64,000 bases of DNA from Mycolicibacter acidiphilus. GTDB taxonomy: Bacteria; Actinomycetota; Actinomycetes; Mycobacteriales; Mycobacteriaceae. Below, one piece after another: positions 55,624 to 64,000 of the stretch (positions within the stretch are counted from its first letter, which is position 1; every line of letters starts with the position of its first letter). The stretch lies in NCBI RefSeq assembly GCF_018455725.1, contig NZ_JAHCLR010000028.1, forward strand, positions 19,526 to 83,525. Reading direction: 5' to 3'. Both the position numbers and the translations under genes were made by a program. Below the pieces are notes generated by a model, which was not told where the DNA came from, ran no database searches, and worked only from the letters and a program-made list of their open reading frames with translations.

Positions 55624-55992
55624 ATGGATGTCGCGGCGCTGCTGGCAATCGATCTCGCGGTCGACAAGCCGCTGTTCGACCAGGTCAGGACGCGGATGAT
55701 CGACGCCGTGCGGGACGGGACGCTGCCGGCCGGCACCCGGTTGCCGACCGTGCGGGACCTCGCCGGCCAGCTGGGGCTGGCGGTGAACACGGTGGCGCGC
55801 GCCTACCGGGAGCTGGAAGCCGCCGGGATCGTCGAAACCCGCGGGCGCCAAGGGTCGTTCGTCGCCGGCAGTGACCCCGCCGATGCCGCGATGACGGTCG
55901 CGGCCGGGGCGTTCGCCGACGCGGCCCGGGCGGTCGGGCTGGGCAAATCCGATGCGCTGCGCTACCTCGATGCTGCCTTCGATGCGCGGTAG
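55624..55992 (+). CDS. GntR family regulator, YtrA-type
   Basis: 122 residues. A winged helix ([20 protein letters not shown] then [20 protein letters not shown] and [23 protein letters not shown]) fills most of the protein; the short C-terminal part has no large effector domain, which is the YtrA subfamily pattern. GATACT (55612-55617) lies 6 nt before the ATG. Position matches Rv1152. Its targets usually are adjacent transporters, but none is here. Confidence 0.87.
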   Translation: MDVAALLAIDLAVDKPLFDQVRTRMIDAVRDGTLPAGTRLPTVRDLAGQLGLAVNTVARAYRELEAAGIVETRGRQGSFVAGSDPADAAMTVAAGAFADAARAVGLGKSDALRYLDAAFDAR

Positions 55993-56005
55993 ACGCCCTT
56001 GGGGC

Positions 56006-56848
56006 TCAGCCGAATTCGAGCAGGGTGAACGACGGGCGCAGTTCGTCGAGCGGGCGGAACCAGTGGCTGGCCGAGAGCAGGGTGTTGAAGATCAGCCCGC
56101 GGCCCAGCGGTAGCGGAATGTCCCGAACGGCCCGGACGCCAGGCACCGTGTTCACCAGGTTCGCCGCCTCGGCGGCGGACAGCGTGAACGGCATCGGCGG
56201 CGCCGTGTAGCGCATCGACGTCCGCACGCCGCGGCGCAGCAACCAGCCGAACAGCGACGGCGGTACGTCGAACATCATCGCGCCGCCCGGGAACCGGCGG
56301 GCGCATTCGGCGATCAGCCCCATCGACTCCTCGGGTTGCAGGTACATCAGCAGGCCCTCGGCGGTGATGAACACCCCGTCCGCGGTATCGACCTTGTCCA
56401 TCCAGCTGTAGTCCAGGGCGGACTGCGCGCACAGCGACACCCGCGGCGACGACGGCAGCAGTTTGCTGCGGACGTCGATCATCGGCTCGAGGTCAACTGT
56501 GAGCCAACGGAATTGCGCGTTCGGGATGGCCGCGTCCAGGCGCCAGAAACTGGTCTGCAGGCCTTCGGCCAGGGCGACCACGGTGGCTTTCGGATGCTGC
56601 TGCAGATAGCCGCGGGTCTGGCCGTCGAAAGCCAGGGAGCGCAGTGCCATGTCCTGACGGGTCGTGCCGAACTTCGCGAAGTCGAAGTCGATCGAATCGA
56701 CCAGTGCCACTGCCCGCGGGTCGTCGAGGATCCGGTCGGGGCGGCGGGCCTCCCGGGCCCGGGAGTTCAAGGTCAGCAGGGCGGTCTCGGAGACCCCGGT
56801 GAGAATCACCTTCTCCTTGGCCGTTCCGGCACTGTCGGCGTTGTTCAT
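56006..56848 (-). CDS. omt: Class I SAM-dependent O-methyltransferase (LCMT-like, PF04072)
   Basis: 280 residues. EKVILTGVSETALLTLNSRAREARRPDRILDDPRA at the N-terminus, VVALAEGLQTSFWRLD (where the motif-I Gly cluster is altered to AEGLQT), VDLEPMIDVRSKLLP and VFITAEGLLMYLQPEE are hallmarks of the leucine-carboxyl-methyltransferase-like family abundant in mycobacteria. A polyketide or glycolipid substrate is usual. TAGGGT 8 nt before the ATG suggests a leaderless or near-leaderless start. Corresponds to Rv1153c. Confidence 0.85.
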   Translation of the reverse strand: MNNADSAGTAKEKVILTGVSETALLTLNSRAREARRPDRILDDPRAVALVDSIDFDFAKFGTTRQDMALRSLAFDGQTRGYLQQHPKATVVALAEGLQTSFWRLDAAIPNAQFRWLTVDLEPMIDVRSKLLPSSPRVSLCAQSALDYSWMDKVDTADGVFITAEGLLMYLQPEESMGLIAECARRFPGGAMMFDVPPSLFGWLLRRGVRTSMRYTAPPMPFTLSAAEAANLVNTVPGVRAVRDIPLPLGRGLIFNTLLSASHWFRPLDELRPSFTLLEFG

Positions 56849-56859
56849 CGAGGTGAACC

Positions 56860-57372
56860 CTACCGGCCGCCGGCCAGTGCGAGCATCTTGTGCAGGGTGC
56901 GCAGATTGCGTGTGGTGGTCGACGATGCATAGCGCTTGTTGCTCAAGGCTTTACCCGTGGTACTGGCCAGGGTGTCGCCTTTGCGCACCTGCCAGTAGAG
57001 CACGCCGTCGCCGCGGACAGCGCCGGGCACGACGAGATCGCCGAAGACTTCGGTGTCGCTGACGAACGTGACGTAGGAGTGGTGTCCGGGCACCTCGGGT
57101 TCGAACGGGAAGGCGTCGACGAGACGGCGCAGCCTCTCGATGTCATACACCAGCACCCAGGCCTGGTAGTCGAACCGCGCCCGCAACGCGGCCTCGGCGA
57201 TGCCGCGCACGGCGCCGGGATCACCCGGGGAGTCCACCAGCACATTGCCGCTGGCCAACAGTGTGTGGACGTCGCTGAACCCGGCGTCGCCGAGTGCGGC
57301 GGAGACGTCGGACATCCTGAGGTTGACACCCCCGACGTTGACGCCGCGCAGCAACAGCGCGAACCGGGTCAC
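56860..57372 (-). CDS. DUF1697 protein
   Basis: 170 residues from GTG 57372. ALLLRGVNVGGVNLRMSDVSAALGDAGFSDVHTLLASGNVLV is the N-terminal DUF1697 signature, and the end SNKRYASSTTTRNLRTLHKML is also conserved. The fold is known from structural genomics but the function is not. It lies 11 bp upstream of omt on the same strand. Confidence 0.87.
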   Translation of the reverse strand: MTRFALLLRGVNVGGVNLRMSDVSAALGDAGFSDVHTLLASGNVLVDSPGDPGAVRGIAEAALRARFDYQAWVLVYDIERLRRLVDAFPFEPEVPGHHSYVTFVSDTEVFGDLVVPGAVRGDGVLYWQVRKGDTLASTTGKALSNKRYASSTTTRNLRTLHKMLALAGGR

Positions 57373-57430
57373 CGTGCGGACTCCCTTCGGGTATCGCCGT
57401 GCTCCTGACACCGCTGCCCATGGATCGTAG

Positions 57431-57883
<453 letters not shown>

Positions 57884-57902
57884 TCGCGTTAGGCTTCCGG
57901 GC

Positions 57903-58079
57903 ATGGCCGAATCAGATTCCACCGCCGCGGACGATGCCAAGCGCCAGTTCCGTGAAGCGCTGGACCGCAAGAACTCGAAGTCGTCGAGCGGGGCTGCGCA
58001 CAAGGATGGCGGCGCCAAGCAGCCCCACGCCCACGGTGCGGCGGGTGGCCGCCGGGAGTTCCGTCGCAAGAGCGGTTAG
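57903..58079 (+). CDS. DUF5302 family small protein
   Basis: 58 residues: MAESDSTAADDAKRQFREAL, then a Lys/Ser/Gly/His-rich disordered middle, ending GGRREFRRKSG. The sequence matches my recollection of actinobacterial DUF5302 proteins. TAGGCT (57890-57895) lies 7 nt before the ATG. The stop codon TAG directly abuts the stop of the convergent gene. Basic C-terminus suggests nucleic-acid binding (inference). Confidence 0.75.
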   Translation: MAESDSTAADDAKRQFREALDRKNSKSSSGAAHKDGGAKQPHAHGAAGGRREFRRKSG

Positions 58080-58376
58080 CTACTGCACCGGGCAGGCGTA
58101 CTTTCTGGCCACGTCCATCAGTCGCTGATCCGCCCCGGGGCCGACGACGCCCTGCGCAATCAGTTCCCAGCCGATGAATCCAGGTAGGCCGCCCTCGCAG
58201 GCCTGGTGGGCGACCCGCCAGGCGGTGTCCGGATTCAAGTTGAATCCGTTGCGCTCCAAGCCCTGCATGTACTGGTCGAATTCCGGCGTGCCCTGATCCG
58301 GGATCGCCCAGGCCGGGCCGGCCAGGGTGACGGCGGCAATCGCGGCTCCGGTCAGAGCCATCATCACGCGTCTCAT
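58080..58376 (-). CDS. DUF732 exported protein
   Basis: 98 residues from ATG 58376 (GAAGGA upstream; ATG 58382 is too close to it). A signal peptide (MRRVMMALTGAAIAAVTLAGPAWA) precedes the DUF732 pattern: FDQYMQGLERNGF, a helix, HQACEGGLPG and YACPVQ, with two Cys likely in a disulfide. Common exported family in mycobacteria, function unknown. Confidence 0.85.
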   Translation of the reverse strand: MRRVMMALTGAAIAAVTLAGPAWAIPDQGTPEFDQYMQGLERNGFNLNPDTAWRVAHQACEGGLPGFIGWELIAQGVVGPGADQRLMDVARKYACPVQ

Positions 58377-58481
58377 GTCCATCCTTCGGGTGTGGATGTC
58401 GGCTGCTGGCTACACACTCGCGCGGTCCACCGACGCGGACCGCTGAATCGTGAATGGTACGGCCGGTTCTGTACGCGGCCC

Positions 58482-58715
58482 TCAATCCTCGTTCGGTGAC
58501 AGCCCGCCGGGTGCGTACGGACCGGTCACCAGACCCGAACATGCGGCGAACGGGCCGACCATCGTGCCGGTGTCCGGGCAATAGCTCACCGACCCGAGAT
58601 CCCCGCACAGCCTGTCGTCGAAGCAGGACGGCTCCAACGGGTCCGCCGATGCCGCGGGCGCGACGTGGAGCAGTGCGGCGAGCGCGACCAGGGTTCCCAC
58701 CAGCTGACGTTTCAT
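58482..58715 (-). CDS. Small exported Cys-containing protein
   Basis: 77 residues from ATG 58715 (GAAAGGTG 4 nt upstream). Signal peptide LVGTLVALAALLHVAPAASA, then a 53-residue mature part with four cysteines (SCFDD, LCGDLG, YCPDTG, ACSGLV) and a Gly/Pro tail. Similar small secreted proteins of unknown role are common in mycobacteria. It diverges from espG; the 174-bp spacer between them shows no clear promoter beyond scattered TA-rich words. Confidence 0.7.
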   Translation of the reverse strand: MKRQLVGTLVALAALLHVAPAASADPLEPSCFDDRLCGDLGSVSYCPDTGTMVGPFAACSGLVTGPYAPGGLSPNED

Positions 58716-58889
58716 GGTCACCTTTCCTTGACTGTCGGACTCAGGTCTACCTGAGCACACCGACAGGGGTGTGTCCCGACGGATTGGGCGCCTGGAGCCT
58801 CGGTCCGCGCAGATGTTCGCAGCGTGGCAGGTTGGTAGCATCCGTCCGCCATGCTCGTCTTGCCTATACAGATGGACGAATAGTCGCCT

Positions 58890-59696
58890 ATGCCCAGCGT
58901 TTTCAGCCCCGGTGGGGCCATCGATGACGTCGTCGGTGTGGAGGTGACGATCGACGGCATGTTGGTCGTCGCCGACCGCATGGGCCTCAAGGATTTTCCG
59001 AGTTGTCTGGGGATCTGGCAGAACATCCCGAGCGCGGAGGTGCGCCAGATCGTGTGGGGTCAGGTCCGGCGTGATCTCACCGAGCAGGGGGTACTCGATG
59101 GTCTCGGCAACCCTCACCCGAGCGTTGCGGCGATGGTCGACACCATAAGCGGGCCGGACCGCACGCTGGAGGCCCGGTGGTTCCGACGTACCGGCACCGG
59201 CAGCACCCTGGCGCGTTTCGTGGTGTGCCGCAAGGGGGAGCGTCACGTCCTCGCTACCCGCAACGGCGACCTGCTGAGCCTGCAGCTGTTGGCGCCGCAG
59301 ATGGGCCTGGCGGACATGGTGACGGTGGCGCTGGGGCCCGGCGAACCGGCGGAGGTCGATCCATCGACGGCCGATGCGGCCAGTGTGGCCGCGTGCCGGA
59401 CGCCCGAGGATCTGGTGCGGATCGGTGTTCCCTCCACGTCGGCTCACACCTTCGCCGCCATCATCGCTGCCCCGGACAGCTGGGTGGAGATCACCGCGAG
59501 CGAACGCCTGCCCGGCGGCACGTTCACCCGGACCCGGGTGGCCGTGGGGATCGCGGATTCTCGGCATGGCCGGCTGGTGTCCGTCCCGCGCTACATCAGC
59601 GGCAAGCTGCACGGGAGTTTCCTGTCCGGGACGACCGAGAGCCTGCAACGCGCGCTGGACGGCCTGGTCGAATTCCTGCCGTCGAAATCTTGGTAG
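58890..59696 (+). CDS. EspG family type VII secretion chaperone
   Basis: 268 residues. VDVVVGVEVTIDGMLVVADRMGLKDFPSCLGIWQNI-type start (residues 14-48), then GQVRRDLTEQGVL, an ARWFRRTGTGSTLARFVVCRKGERHVLATRNGD middle and TFTRTRVAVGIADSR match EspG proteins, which bind the tip of PPE proteins and hand PE/PPE dimers to an ESX machine. No other ESX gene is visible nearby. Its cargo is presumably the PE/PPE pair 340 bp downstream. Confidence 0.85.
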   Translation: MPSVFSPGGAIDDVVGVEVTIDGMLVVADRMGLKDFPSCLGIWQNIPSAEVRQIVWGQVRRDLTEQGVLDGLGNPHPSVAAMVDTISGPDRTLEARWFRRTGTGSTLARFVVCRKGERHVLATRNGDLLSLQLLAPQMGLADMVTVALGPGEPAEVDPSTADAASVAACRTPEDLVRIGVPSTSAHTFAAIIAAPDSWVEITASERLPGGTFTRTRVAVGIADSRHGRLVSVPRYISGKLHGSFLSGTTESLQRALDGLVEFLPSKSW

Positions 59697-60033
59697 GCGC
59701 AACGCAACAACTTCGGCTGATTCCCAGCCGCGGATGCCGCGCGGGCGCGTCGGGATCGGGTGTCGGAAGCAACTGTCTGGACATTTCCTGAATGTTATAT
59801 ATGGCCAGCTCAGCATGTGGCACATCCGGAGTCGGGTCAAGGTCAGCAAAGAACCCATCAAGTTGGGTATGTCGACTTATCCGGTGGGGTGTTTCAACGC
59901 CGGAATGAAGGTGCTACGGTTCCAGTTCGCTAGGCTCCGTTGGGAACTCATGGCGTGGGGGGATATCGCGTTGCCGCCGAGAGTATGGCTGCCCGGTCTC
60001 CATGCGCATGTGATATCGCTGAAAGGCAATTGA
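59697..60033 (+). other. Intergenic region between espG and PE
   Basis: 337 bp, clearly less GC-rich than its surroundings (GTTATATATGG at about 59793). Short frames are present on both strands but none has a convincing start or family. TTATAT-like words could form a promoter for the PE gene; AAAGG lies 8 nt before its ATG. Confidence 0.4.
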
Positions 60034-60330
60034 ATGCAACCAATGTCGTTTGAGCCGGTCGTCGACGGTATCGGCTCGCAGGTCGTCGGCAACGCTGCCG
60101 ACGGTCTGGCGGCCGCAACGACGGCCACCCCCGCGGTCACCGGGTTGTTCCCCGCGGGCGCCGATCTGGTGTCGATCCAGGCCGCCGCGGCGTTCGGGAT
60201 CGACGCCGTCGAGACACTGGAGCAGCATGCGCTCGCGCAGGAGAAGCTCGGCCAGACCGGCGCCGCGTTCGTGCAGATCGCCGGCATCTACACCACCGTC
60301 GATAACACGAACGCCGGCGTGCTGGCCTAG
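60034..60330 (+). CDS. PE family protein
   Basis: 98 residues, just the PE helical hairpin: MSFEPVVDGIGSQVVGNAADGLAAATTATPAVTGLFPAGADLVSIQAAAAFGIDAVETLEQHALAQEKL-type pattern, no C-terminal extension. IYTTVD near the end is the YxxxD/E type VII secretion signal. It should form a helical bundle with the PPE protein encoded 3 bp downstream and be exported with it. Confidence 0.88.
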   Translation: MQPMSFEPVVDGIGSQVVGNAADGLAAATTATPAVTGLFPAGADLVSIQAAAAFGIDAVETLEQHALAQEKLGQTGAAFVQIAGIYTTVDNTNAGVLA

Positions 60331-60333
60331 CTG

Positions 60334-63075
60334 ATGGCATTGCCACCGGTACCGCCGATCTGGAATGCCCTACCGCCGGAGGTCAACACCGCGCTGTTGA
60401 TGGCGGGTGCCGGGCCGATACCGATGGCGGAGGCGGCCACGGCGTGGGAGGCGTTCGCGGGTGCGCTCGAGGCGCAGGCCGCGGAGTTATCCGGTCTGCT
60501 GGCGTCGCTTTCGGTGGCCTGGACCGGTGGTGCCAGCGAGCGGGCGATCTCGGCGGCCGCACCGATGGTGCTGTGGTTGCAGACCATGGCTGAGCAGGCG
60601 CAGGATCGGGCGGCGCGGGCGTCGGCGCAGGCCCTGTCCTACACCGTGGCGCGGTTCACCACTCCGCCGCTCGTGGAGATCATCGCGAACCACGTGACGG
60701 AGGCGACGCTGATCGCCACCAACTTCATGGGTGTCAACACCGCCGCGATCGCTGCATGCGAAGCCGACTACGTGCGGATGTGGATTCAGGCTGCCGTCGT
60801 CATGGATGTCTACGACATGGAGACCGCTGTCAACACGTCGTTCGTGCCGGTCGAGCCGATGACGCCGATTCTTGTGCCGGGTGCCGACGCTGCAGGCGCA
60901 GCCTCCACCAGCGCAGTCGTAGCGCGGGTCTCGGCCAGTGCGCCCGCGGCTCAGGCGCGTGACGCGGGTATCTCCCACACCACCGAGCAGGCGACGGGGG
61001 AGTCGACGATGCTGACGGCCGGTCGGCAACACGACCTGGCCGAGATGCAGGAGACCCAGGCGGAGGGGCAGGCCAGCAAGGCCAACAACATGCTGCAGAG
61101 CGGCGCCCAGCAGGCGGAGCGGATGGCCGTGGAAGCCGAGACGCGGGCGATGACCACCGCAGCCCGGGCCGACGTCGAGTCAACGCAAGTCGCACTGCAG
61201 ATGGCGCAGGCCGGCGTGCAGCTGACGGCGTCCGCCGTTCAGCTGCCCGAGCAGTTGTTGGAGAACCTGCCGTTGGGCGCACAGATCGGAGCGCAGGCCG
61301 TGCAGCTGCCAGGGCAGTTGGCGCAGCTCCCGGGGCAGCTGGCACAGGCCCCGCTTTCGCAGCTGTCCCAGCCGGTGCAGCAGATGACATCGATGCTGAG
61401 CCACGCGGGGCAGCTGACCAGCAGCCACGGGTTTTCGCGGATGGGCATGCTCGGAGCCAATCCGGTGTCCAGTCATCCCAGCGCCGGTGGGTCCGGACCG
61501 CGGTCTGGTGCGGGGCTCGTGCGGGCGGCTTCGCTTCCGGGGGCGGGTGGGTCTGCCGCACGCAGTCCCCTGATGACGAAGATGCTGGACAAACCGGTTG
61601 TGGCGTCCGGTGCCGCAGCCGGGCCGACGGTGCGTGGTGGCTCCGCTCCCGTGGGCAGCGGTGGCGGTGGCGGCGGCGCCCCGGTCGGTCAGCCGCGGCG
61701 CGACAAGAAGGCCGAATCCACTTGGAAGAAGGGCTTGCGGGGCGCTCCGGAGCTGTACTACGACCTCGACGAGGACGAAGACGACGATTGGGAGAAGCCC
61801 GCCGAGCGGGCTCGTGGCAACCGGGTCCGCGACGTCGACAACAAGTACCAAGCACTCGGCGGCCCTAAGCAGAGTCCGCCACCCGCACCGGCTCCGGCAC
61901 CTGACCCGGCTCACGGCGAGCCGTACGGCGCAGACGGCGGCGCCGGAGCGCTGGATGGGTCTGGAATGACCGGTCCCGCACTGCAGCCCGGCGAAGTTCG
62001 TAATCTCGGCCCCGTCGCCGGCACCGGCGCGGACCCCGGCATCCCCAACATCAAGGCTGCGGACCTGGGCGAAGTCGTCCAACTGCCAAACGGCAGGTTC
62101 GTGGCGATATTCGGGGACTCGTTCGCCGGCAACAAAGTGGGCGAGGGCGACCATTACCATTCGGTCGCGGTGCCGGTGTGGTTCGAGAACGGCAGGATGG
62201 TCATCGCCGGCCCACCGCTGACCGGACGCTACGGGAGTGGACGTGAATTGTTCCCCACTCCGTCCGGCAAAACGGCATACGACGTGTTCGGTGGGATTGT
62301 TTCCTCGAATAAGGACACGCTGCCCGCCGGGACGATCCGCATGGCCAACGGTGACACTTACATGATGGTCGCAGGCACCTCCGGTCTCAAACCCGATGGT
62401 GGCTCCTGGCTGGTGAAAGTCACAGACCATCCGGGCGACCCCCAGAACGGTTGGCAGTACGTCGACGACTCGTGGCGCCCCTGGACCCACACCGTGCCCG
62501 ACACCCGCCCCGACCACGAAGGGGAGCGTGTGTCCACACCGCAGAGTCAGCCCACCCAGATCAGCGGCTACCAAGCCTCCGACGGCTACGTCTACATCGC
62601 CGCCGACTCCTTCGACCGCAGCCAAGGCGTCACCATGTACCGCGTCGACTCGGGTCACGTCACCGATCGCAACGCCTGGCAACCCTGGACGGGAATCGAC
62701 TGGGGTAAACCCGGGCAACAAGCCGCACTGATAAGCGGAAGACAGAGATTCGGCGAACTCAGCTTCCAAGAGATTGACGGTAAGTCCGTTCTATCCGGGT
62801 TCAACTCCTCAACCAATAACACGGAGGTACGGGTCGCCGACGGCCCCACTGACATCTTCAATCCCAATACGCCGACGACCGTTGTCGCACAGGGCGGCAA
62901 CTGGGGCGACCCGGGTAAGGTGGCGCAGAACTATGGCGGCTACATCCTGCCCGGATCAACCCTCGACGATATGGGCATCCTGGTAAGCCAATGGAACACC
63001 GGCAGAGACGCGAATCACGTTCCGTTCGGTACCCCGTATCTCGTAGGACAATTCCAGGTCAACCCGCACCGCTAA
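60334..63075 (+). CDS. PPE protein fused to a DUF4185 domain
   Basis: 913 residues. Residues 1-180 are a PPE domain (PPVPPIWNALPPEVNTALLM, WTG at ~62, NFMGVNTAAIAACEADYVRMW). Residues ~235-365 are Gln/Ala-rich helix, then a Gly/Pro-rich, partly acidic linker (DLDEDEDDDWEKP). Residues ~560-913 match DUF4185: FGDSF with D595, SGRELFPTPSGK, FGGIVSSNKDTLPAGT. DUF4185 proteins have been assigned to GH183, endo-D-arabinanases, so arabinan of the cell wall is a candidate target. Partner is PE upstream, chaperone EspG. Confidence 0.85.
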   Translation: MALPPVPPIWNALPPEVNTALLMAGAGPIPMAEAATAWEAFAGALEAQAAELSGLLASLSVAWTGGASERAISAAAPMVLWLQTMAEQAQDRAARASAQALSYTVARFTTPPLVEIIANHVTEATLIATNFMGVNTAAIAACEADYVRMWIQAAVVMDVYDMETAVNTSFVPVEPMTPILVPGADAAGAASTSAVVARVSASAPAAQARDAGISHTTEQATGESTMLTAGRQHDLAEMQETQAEGQASKANNMLQSGAQQAERMAVEAETRAMTTAARADVESTQVALQMAQAGVQLTASAVQLPEQLLENLPLGAQIGAQAVQLPGQLAQLPGQLAQAPLSQLSQPVQQMTSMLSHAGQLTSSHGFSRMGMLGANPVSSHPSAGGSGPRSGAGLVRAASLPGAGGSAARSPLMTKMLDKPVVASGAAAGPTVRGGSAPVGSGGGGGGAPVGQPRRDKKAESTWKKGLRGAPELYYDLDEDEDDDWEKPAERARGNRVRDVDNKYQALGGPKQSPPPAPAPAPDPAHGEPYGADGGAGALDGSGMTGPALQPGEVRNLGPVAGTGADPGIPNIKAADLGEVVQLPNGRFVAIFGDSFAGNKVGEGDHYHSVAVPVWFENGRMVIAGPPLTGRYGSGRELFPTPSGKTAYDVFGGIVSSNKDTLPAGTIRMANGDTYMMVAGTSGLKPDGGSWLVKVTDHPGDPQNGWQYVDDSWRPWTHTVPDTRPDHEGERVSTPQSQPTQISGYQASDGYVYIAADSFDRSQGVTMYRVDSGHVTDRNAWQPWTGIDWGKPGQQAALISGRQRFGELSFQEIDGKSVLSGFNSSTNNTEVRVADGPTDIFNPNTPTTVVAQGGNWGDPGKVAQNYGGYILPGSTLDDMGILVSQWNTGRDANHVPFGTPYLVGQFQVNPHR

Positions 63076-63088
63076 TGACAGGAAACCC

Positions 63089-63610
63089 ATGGTCGCCAAA
63101 ATGCTTGCCGCCGTCGTTGGAGTCGTCGGTGTCACTCTGGCCGGAAACTGGATCGCTCACGCGGATGTGCCGCCCTTCCCCGACCTGAACAGCTATATGG
63201 CAGTTAATGTACAAGACTACGAAATAGACACCTCCACGCCGGGAATCGTCGCCAAGCAGGTATTTTTTCTCACCCCGGCCGGCATTGAGTGTGATTTAAA
63301 TGCTTCGTCCGCAGGGTGCTCAGGAAATAATTTCCCCAAGGTACCTCCACAGGTCTGGAACCCCGCTGCTGGAATTACGGGTGTGAATACGATCAGCACC
63401 GACTACGGACTGAGTGCAACGAACGCCGCTTACCCGTTCGGCCACAAAGTCCACGGGCGGCTGGTTAAAACCCTTCCGCCCCTCCATTTCATCGCGGTGG
63501 ACGGCGTGGTTTGTGGCGCGGACGATAAGCAGATGGTTGCGTGCAAAGACGCACAGGGACGCGGGTTCATCCTGTCCCCGTCGTGGTCCGGTTGGCTTCC
63601 CCATGTGTGA
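63089..63610 (+). CDS. Exported protein, first of two tandem paralogues
   Basis: 173 residues from ATG 63089. Signal peptide about 1-25 (cleavage AHA/DV), then FPDLNSYMAVNVQDYEIDTSTPGIVAKQVFFLTPAGIECDL-type core, four further Cys (CDL, GCSG, CGAD, CKD), and an end with GRGFILSPSWSGWLPHV. The core is repeated in the next gene. It follows the PPE-DUF4185 gene by 13 bp, so probably the same operon. No family recognised; it may be a mycobacterial exported family. An accessory or protective role toward the PPE cargo is only a hypothesis. Confidence 0.7.
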   Translation: MVAKMLAAVVGVVGVTLAGNWIAHADVPPFPDLNSYMAVNVQDYEIDTSTPGIVAKQVFFLTPAGIECDLNASSAGCSGNNFPKVPPQVWNPAAGITGVNTISTDYGLSATNAAYPFGHKVHGRLVKTLPPLHFIAVDGVVCGADDKQMVACKDAQGRGFILSPSWSGWLPHV

Positions 63611-63698
63611 CGGGTTTCAGTCCCGTCGTCTCCGCCAGGCCGCCGTTTGCCATGCTCCGTTGGACTGCTGCCCACGGAAACGTCAGGAGATCCACAAA

Positions 63699-64000
63699 TG
63701 ACCCACCGCCCCGACCCCCATTTCGTCACGGCGAGGACGCACATGCGGATCAAGGCGCTCATCGTCAGTGCAGGCATCGCGACTGCCCTCAGCAATGTCG
63801 CATGCGCCCACGCCGAACCGTCCCACTTCCCCGACCTCAGCCATTACACCCCGGTCAACCCCAACGACTACATCATCACCATCGACACACCAGGAATATC
63901 CACCTACGGAACCTACTTCCTCACCCCTGGCGGCGTGTTCTGCGCGATTGAACCGGGTATGGATGGGCGGTGTCATAGCGTCGTAGCAACGAGGTGCCGA
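63699..64000 (+). CDS. Exported protein, second tandem paralogue (runs off the right edge)
   Basis: At least 100 residues, open to the end of the window. ATG 63699 has AGGAG 8 nt upstream; ATG 63744 also has GAGGA and gives a compact signal peptide (MRIKALIVSAGIATALSNVA, cleavage AHA/EP). The mature start FPDLSHYTPVNPNDYIIT, DTPGIST and YFLTPGGVFC aligns block by block with the preceding protein, so the two arose by duplication. The C-terminal half lies outside the window. Confidence 0.7.

Overview
The window is chromosomal DNA of a mycobacterium. It is GC-rich throughout and carries a WS/DGAT-like acyltransferase, an alpha-methylacyl-CoA racemase (mcr), a lipid-droplet protein, F420-type oxidoreductases, EspG/PE/PPE genes and KstR-like boxes. 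Many genes have a TANNNT -10 element 6-7 nt before an ATG/GTG, i.e. leaderless starts. The backbone gene order fumC-glpX-DUF4245-AI-2E-hsd-xseB-xseA-ispH-DUF6542-ychF-vapBC-cyclase-ephC-like-WS/DGAT-prpR-prpD-prpC-metE-mcr-sir2-gntR-omt-PPOX follows, from memory, the Rv1098c-Rv1155 region of M. tuberculosis. A prpB gene and several catabolic insertions suggest an environmental, probably rapid-growing species. No rRNA, tRNA, CRISPR array or insertion sequence was seen.

Layout. 0-3 kb: a HAD hydrolase and a kinase-like phosphotransferase, a DUF2892 membrane protein behind a CsoR-type palindrome, and a secreted chymotrypsin-like protein lacking its catalytic His and Ser. 3-14.4 kb: core genes (fumC, glpX, hsd, xseAB, ispH, ychF). 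14.5-21 kb: a VapBC pair, OsmC, a small monooxygenase, a permuted papain-like protein, a nucleotide cyclase, an epoxide-hydrolase-like protein, a WS/DGAT protein and DoxX. 21-26 kb: prpR divergent from prpDBC (methylcitrate cycle). 26-37 kb: accessory lipid genes, including a desaturase, an acyl-CoA dehydrogenase, a DUF3556 membrane protein under a perfect KstR-type box, a Sec-exported Gly-rich (PGRS-like) aspartic protease, and a TetR/SDR/crotonase/LLM group.

37-48.6 kb: metE under a cobalamin riboswitch, a second VapBC pair, a thiolase-crotonase-gamma-carbonic-anhydrase operon, mcr, and an antitoxin/Doc pair whose Doc has Arg where the catalytic His is expected. 48.6-53.8 kb: a complete-looking aromatic ring-cleavage operon (flavin hydroxylase, meta-cleavage hydrolase, extradiol dioxygenase, amidohydrolase) with a divergent TetR and tandem operators. 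53.9-58.7 kb: an unannotatable 41-residue acidic protein with its own promoter and terminator, a methyltransferase, sir2, gntR, omt, PPOX and small proteins. 58.9-64 kb: espG, PE, a PPE-DUF4185 fusion and two tandem paralogous exported proteins, the second cut by the window edge.

The most promising candidate for an undescribed system is the right-hand espG-PE-PPE(DUF4185)-exported-pair cassette. It looks like a type VII secretion cargo module carrying a probable arabinan-directed hydrolase domain. The Sec-routed PGRS-like protease, the 41-residue protein and the TetR-controlled ring-cleavage operon come next.
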